DNA of 64,000 nt from Candidatus Galacturonatibacter soehngenii (GTDB lineage Bacteria; Bacillota; Clostridia; Lachnospirales; Lachnospiraceae): the NCBI RefSeq assembly GCF_008830185.1, contig NZ_WAGX01000005.1, positions 620,001 to 684,000 of the forward strand, in the 5' to 3' direction. Shown here piece after piece: positions 62,618 to 64,000 of the stretch (positions within the stretch are counted from its first letter, which is position 1; every line of letters begins with the position of its first letter). Below the pieces are notes generated by a model that saw nothing but the letters and a program-made list of their open reading frames with translations, was not told the origin of the DNA and did no database searches. Both the position numbers and the translations under genes were made by a program.

Positions 62618-63546
62618 ATTCCTTTTCGATTTTCCCTGTCAGGCTTTTTTTGTTGCATTTCCTGAATCTGTTCACAGTTTGACTGGCAACCTGCCAGGTA
62701 TGTATTCTTAAAAAGTTCCGGCTCTAATACCGCGCTAGTCAAATCACATTGAAGAAAGGCATATCCAGATATGTCAATTCCGGTAAAATCACACCCTCTG
62801 AAATCTTTCCCAGCAAATACTTTTTGGCTATCTATGATTTCCTCTGCATACTCTTTTTTCAATCTCTCTTCCATTAGCAAAGGCGGTTCAGCGTGATCCA
62901 TTTGATAAACTTCCTCCAGTAATTTTTCCCTTTCTTCAAATTCCAGAAGATCCCGTTCCACATATGCTTCCTGTAAATCAATCCGCTTGACAGCCATTTG
63001 ATTTAACTGTGCCTCCAGCTCCATTTTCTCTGCTTCCTTTACAGTCTTAGGTAAGTGAATTAAAATTAAATTTTTTATTTTTTCCATATCAAAGGGAATA
63101 CCCCATTCTGCTTTTTCATGGTCATACCCACACACCCAGACAAGTGTATCTCCTGCATAGGGGATACTACTTTCCAATCTTCCAAATTCATCCGTCTTTC
63201 TTACCATAAACGGCTGTTCTATTTGAGGATTATAATAAAAGGCTGCATGACCATTCTTCTCCAGGCAATAATAGTCATGACCAAAATAGCGTTCGTTCTG
63301 GTACTTTTTATAATCCAACGAATATCCATAGGGCTTCACCTGATAGCCCTCCTGTTTCAGCCATTCTCCAAACTGGCAGATATGAAACACTCTCTGACCA
63401 TGCTGAAAATGATATTCATCCAAGTAGGTACAGGGCTTTATGATTGCCTCCGCTTCTTTTCCGGTTTTCCATACCTTTAATTGTTTTCCGTCCTCTACTT
63501 CACATAAAAGGCGATACCTATCATCTACAATACGAATTTTTTCCAT
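62614..63546 (-). CDS. Hypothetical protein with C-terminal pentapeptide repeats
   Basis: 310 residues. The N-terminal 150 residues form an unknown domain rich in Tyr and Gly (YGYSLDYKKYQNERYFGHDYY). A helical, charged middle (about 165-240) is followed by pentapeptide-like repeats FRGCDFTGIDISGYAFLQCDL (about 250-285). AAGGAGG precedes the ATG. Found with SpoVG genes, so probably conjugative-element cargo; function unknown. Confidence 0.7.
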   Translation of the reverse strand: MEKIRIVDDRYRLLCEVEDGKQLKVWKTGKEAEAIIKPCTYLDEYHFQHGQRVFHICQFGEWLKQEGYQVKPYGYSLDYKKYQNERYFGHDYYCLEKNGHAAFYYNPQIEQPFMVRKTDEFGRLESSIPYAGDTLVWVCGYDHEKAEWGIPFDMEKIKNLILIHLPKTVKEAEKMELEAQLNQMAVKRIDLQEAYVERDLLEFEEREKLLEEVYQMDHAEPPLLMEERLKKEYAEEIIDSQKVFAGKDFRGCDFTGIDISGYAFLQCDLTSAVLEPELFKNTYLAGCQSNCEQIQEMQQKKPDRENRKGI

Positions 63547-63936
63547 TCTGCCTCTCCTCCTTAAAACCAGAATCCCTCTTTTGATTAAAAGTTAGAATTC
63601 CTTCTATTTCACAGGGTTCCTTCTCTAACTCCTCAAGTGATATCTTCCCTTCCTGCCAATGAAATACACATGCAACAAAGTCTTCTTCCTCATCATAGAG
63701 AAGCTCCCCACACTCTTTATCCAAAATGGCAGTTACTATATATTCTGGTTTCCATTCTCCCTCCTGTTTCTCATAACAGATGAGTCCCTCGTGACCGATA
63801 TGTGAAAATGTGGCAGATAGACACCCGCACCGCTTACCACCATGACACCCTGTTTTAAAGCAAGCTCGGTATCTGGTATGAACCGATGCTCTCCTTCCCT
63901 TAAATAAGATTCTACCGTTCCAAAAGATACGTTCAA
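63521..63936 (-). pseudogene. ICE-type protein with a frameshift
   Basis: The start is a TTG at 63936 with GGGAGG upstream (MNVSFGTVESYLREGEHRFI...MVVSGAGV). Around 63810-63830 the sensible reading moves to another frame that continues ATFSHIGHEGLICYEKQEGE...LTFNQKRDSGFKEERQ to 63521. One base appears lost or gained in that stretch. The intact protein would be about 138 residues. Unknown family. Confidence 0.6.
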
Positions 63937-64000
63937 ACCGCTTCCTCCCTTTTTTCCGATACATATAGAAATAGCACCTTCTTTCTTCTCACATTTTTAA
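63933..64000 (-). CDS. Possible C-terminal end of a gene entering from the right edge
   Basis: An open frame of 21 codons ending LFLYVSEKREEAV, whose TGA overlaps the TTG start of the next gene. The tight overlap supports coding, but the fragment is too short to be sure. Confidence 0.3.
   Translation of the reverse strand, partial: KNVRRKKVLFLYVSEKREEAV

Overview
The window looks like chromosome from an AT-rich anaerobic Firmicute of the Clostridia, most likely Lachnospiraceae. Supporting signs are strong AGGAGG Shine-Dalgarno sites, galactan-degradation genes, a BFD-like [2Fe-2S] protein, a collagen-like surface protein and Tn1549/CTn-type conjugation genes. The species cannot be fixed from sequence alone. 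Almost all host genes lie on the minus strand.

Layout. (1) 1-736: a partial gene and a small secreted-protein gene broken by a stop codon. (2) About 1357-26925: a 25.6-kb, more GC-rich integrative and conjugative element (ICE) inserted inside the G-X-Y repeats of a collagen-like gene, whose C-terminal half is at 736-1356 and N-terminal half at 26926-27182. Its minus-strand backbone runs from parB at the right end through a DUF7768 protein, ardA (broken), DUF6674, pcfB, virD4, maff2, virB6, a SpoVG protein, DUF7007, prgI, virB4, a CD1108-type NlpC/P60 hydrolase, DUF4315, DUF4366, mobC and the relaxase, to a sigma-like regulator and a large serine recombinase at the left end. Two AT-rich cargo modules interrupt it: a TetR-type regulator, methyltransferase and KTR protein (5113-6706), and two plus-strand genes (9126-10905), one resembling SieB-type superinfection-exclusion proteins. 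(3) 27-41 kb: AraC regulator, cupin, chemotaxis receptor, then a galactan/galacto-oligosaccharide locus (two GH53 galactanases, sugar ABC transporter, LacI regulator, GH42 beta-galactosidase). (4) 41-56 kb: an IS-rich accessory region (IS91-like, IS110, IS3, IS30) with a [2Fe-2S] protein, a large LRR surface protein, a chloramphenicol acetyltransferase, GNAT plus EamA genes and a truncated virB4 from a second ICE. (5) 56.8-61 kb: BlaI/BlaR1-type regulators with small secreted proteins and an amidase-like gene lacking a start. (6) 61.2-64 kb: edge of another ICE-like region with two SpoVG genes and several broken reading frames.

The most unusual signal is a 25-bp near-perfect palindrome present 17 times intact and once disrupted, only inside the ICE. 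Most copies lie directly after a stop codon, so most minus-strand cistrons of the transfer region end in the same hairpin. Four copies are read in frame as a TSGQLGPK peptide. Other leads are a roughly 140-nt nested inverted repeat at 25095-25235, tandem leader terminators before parB and before the sigma-like gene, two near-identical promoter/operator modules, the plus-strand two-gene cargo, and four reading frames split by a single in-frame stop.
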